Origin: JBOFDK01 sp051656485
GTDB lineage: Bacteria > Bacillota > Clostridia > Lachnospirales > Cellulosilyticaceae
DNA: 24,724 bases
Reading direction: 5' to 3'
Assembly (NCBI GenBank): GCA_051656485.1
Contig: JBOGBZ010000011.1
Coordinates: 1-24,724 of the forward strand
A program made the translations under genes and the position numbers. The notes under the pieces are model-generated. The model had not been told where the DNA came from, searched no databases, and saw only the letters and a list, made by a program, of their open reading frames with translations. Shown here piece after piece: positions 23,800-24,724 of this stretch; positions within the stretch are counted from its first letter, which is position 1; the number at the start of each line of letters is the position of its first letter.

Positions 23800-24558
23800 T
23801 TAGCTATCTAATAAATGTTCCATGTTATAAAGACCAGCAGCTTTTGGTGCTAAAAACTTGGCAGCTTTTAAAGCACCTACTGCAAAGACTTCTTTTGATG
23901 CTGCAGAGTGTGATAAAGTGATGACTTCATCGTTGCCAGCAAAGATAATGTCATGGTCACCAACGATGGTGCCACCACGAACGGCATGGATGCCGATTTC
24001 TTGTTTTGGACGTTTCTCACGAACAGTAGAACGGTCAAAGCGTAATGCATAAGCATCATCTAATGTTTCATTAATGGCATCTGCAATCGCAATGGCAGTA
24101 CCACTTGGTGCATCGATTTTTTGGTTATGATGTTTTTCGATGATTTCAATATCAAAACCACTATCACTTAAGATTTCTGTTGCACGTTTGGCTAGGGTAA
24201 TCAGAAGATTAACCCCTAAAGACATATTGGCAGAGAAGAAAATAGGAATTTCCTTACTTGCAGCTTGTAAGAAGCAGATGTCTTCATCAGTAAGGCCAGT
24301 TGTACATACGACAACAGGAATGTGCTTACTCATAGCATATTCAAGAAGTGGCTTTACAGCCTTAGCAGTAGAAAAGTCTATAATAACATCTACAGGAACA
24401 TCACATTCACTGATTTTCTCATAAACAGGGAATGGATTAGGTATAGAAAGATTTGGGTCTACACCAGCTACTAATTTTAAAGAAGGGTGTTCAGGTAGAA
24501 TACGAGAAATTACCTGACCGATTTTACCATTACAGCCGTGCATTAATATATTTGTCAT
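23800..24558 (-). CDS. dapB: 4-hydroxy-tetrahydrodipicolinate reductase
   Basis: This 252-residue enzyme makes tetrahydrodipicolinate with NAD(P)H, the second committed step to diaminopimelate and lysine. The nucleotide-binding loop is GCNGKIG (8-14) and VIIDFSTAKAV is at about 58-68. The catalytic region EKHHNQKIDAPSGTA (141-155) has His143-His144, Lys147 and Ser152-Gly-Thr. The C-terminal end DHDIIFAG and SREV-like segments fit. It is slightly shorter than E. coli DapB (273), as is usual in Firmicutes. It lies 28 bases after dapA. The spacing from the AAAGGA site to ATG is long (about 12-13 bases). The product feeds cell-wall peptide synthesis and also dipicolinate in spores. Confidence 0.95.
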   Translation of the reverse strand: MTNILMHGCNGKIGQVISRILPEHPSLKLVAGVDPNLSIPNPFPVYEKISECDVPVDVIIDFSTAKAVKPLLEYAMSKHIPVVVCTTGLTDEDICFLQAASKEIPIFFSANMSLGVNLLITLAKRATEILSDSGFDIEIIEKHHNQKIDAPSGTAIAIADAINETLDDAYALRFDRSTVREKRPKQEIGIHAVRGGTIVGDHDIIFAGNDEVITLSHSAASKEVFAVGALKAAKFLAPKAAGLYNMEHLLDS

Positions 24559-24586
24559 AAGAGCATACCGTCCTTTCTATTCTATA

Positions 24587-24724
24587 TTAACCTAAAAGTC
24601 TAGCTTGTAAAAGGAGTTCTTTTAGCTTTGCAGTATTTGCAGCAGATAGATTGGTGAGAGGAAGTCGGCAAGGACCTGCCTCAAAGCCCATAATGTTCAT
24701 AGCAGCTTTTACTGGGATAGGATT
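24587..24724 (-). CDS. dapA: 4-hydroxy-tetrahydrodipicolinate synthase (C-terminal 45 residues only)
   Basis: On the minus strand the reading frame runs from the window edge to a TAA at 24589-24587. The peptide begins NPIPVKAAMNIMGFEAG and continues CRLPLTNLSAAN, a pattern I recognise as the end of DapA proteins. DapA condenses pyruvate and aspartate semialdehyde at the head of the diaminopimelate branch. The rest of the gene, with the Schiff-base Lys, is outside the window. It lies upstream of dapB in the same direction. Confidence 0.88.
   Translation of the reverse strand, partial: NPIPVKAAMNIMGFEAGPCRLPLTNLSAANTAKLKELLLQARLLG

Overview
The window looks like chromosomal DNA of a low-GC, anaerobic, spore-forming Firmicute of class Clostridia. 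A Lachnospiraceae or Cellulosilyticum-type gut or cellulolytic bacterium is my best guess. The reasons are AT-rich sequence, strong AGGAGG ribosome sites, TTGACA/TATAAT promoters, a Spo0E-type phosphatase, a PdaB-like deacetylase, a B12-dependent ribonucleotide reductase and a BglG/LicT-type control element. The species cannot be fixed from this sequence alone. I saw no tRNA, rRNA, CRISPR array, insertion sequence or prophage.

Region 1 (1-10934, all +) is a beta-linked GlcNAc-oligosaccharide utilisation operon, entered from its left side. In order it holds the end of a solute-binding protein, two CUT1-type permeases, an alpha-phosphohexomutase, a CBM9-like protein, a NagZ-like GH3 enzyme, a GH94 phosphorylase, nagA and nagB. 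The proposed route is uptake of chitobiose-type sugar, phosphorolysis to GlcNAc-1-P plus GlcNAc, mutase conversion to GlcNAc-6-P, then NagA and NagB to fructose-6-P. No transport ATPase and no GlcNAc kinase are present in the window. Three strong intercistronic hairpins divide the operon into segments (after the binding protein, before GH94 and before nagA).

Region 2 (10970-14807, +) is a PTS operon with a near-perfect sigma-A promoter. Its leader carries a RAT antiterminator hairpin that overlaps a rho-independent terminator. The genes are ptsH, ptsI, a BglG/LicT-type antiterminator fused to a glucose-type EIIB domain, and a glucose-type EIIA. There is no EIIC. HPr has Arg at position 46 in place of the regulatory Ser. 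The antiterminator keeps both PRD1 histidines and the EIIB cysteine but lacks both usual PRD2 histidines. Together these suggest a self-contained, autoregulated phosphorelay sensor. This is the most unusual system in the window.

Region 3 (14845-16887) holds a secreted SH3-NlpC/P60 hydrolase with its own promoter and terminator, a PdaB-like polysaccharide deacetylase, and a small Spo0E-like phosphatase on the minus strand.

Region 4 (16975-23796) holds a large minus-strand class II ribonucleotide reductase (nrdJ) with a candidate NrdR box upstream. On the plus strand are a Mur-ligase-like fragment without a P-loop, a tandem OB-fold SSB-like protein, a YgjP-type metallopeptidase, a corrinoid adenosyltransferase (cobO, which makes the cofactor NrdJ needs) and a polytopic membrane protein of unknown role.

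Region 5 (23800-24724, -) is the lysine/diaminopimelate pair dapA (3' end only) and dapB. A bidirectional terminator separates it from region 4.
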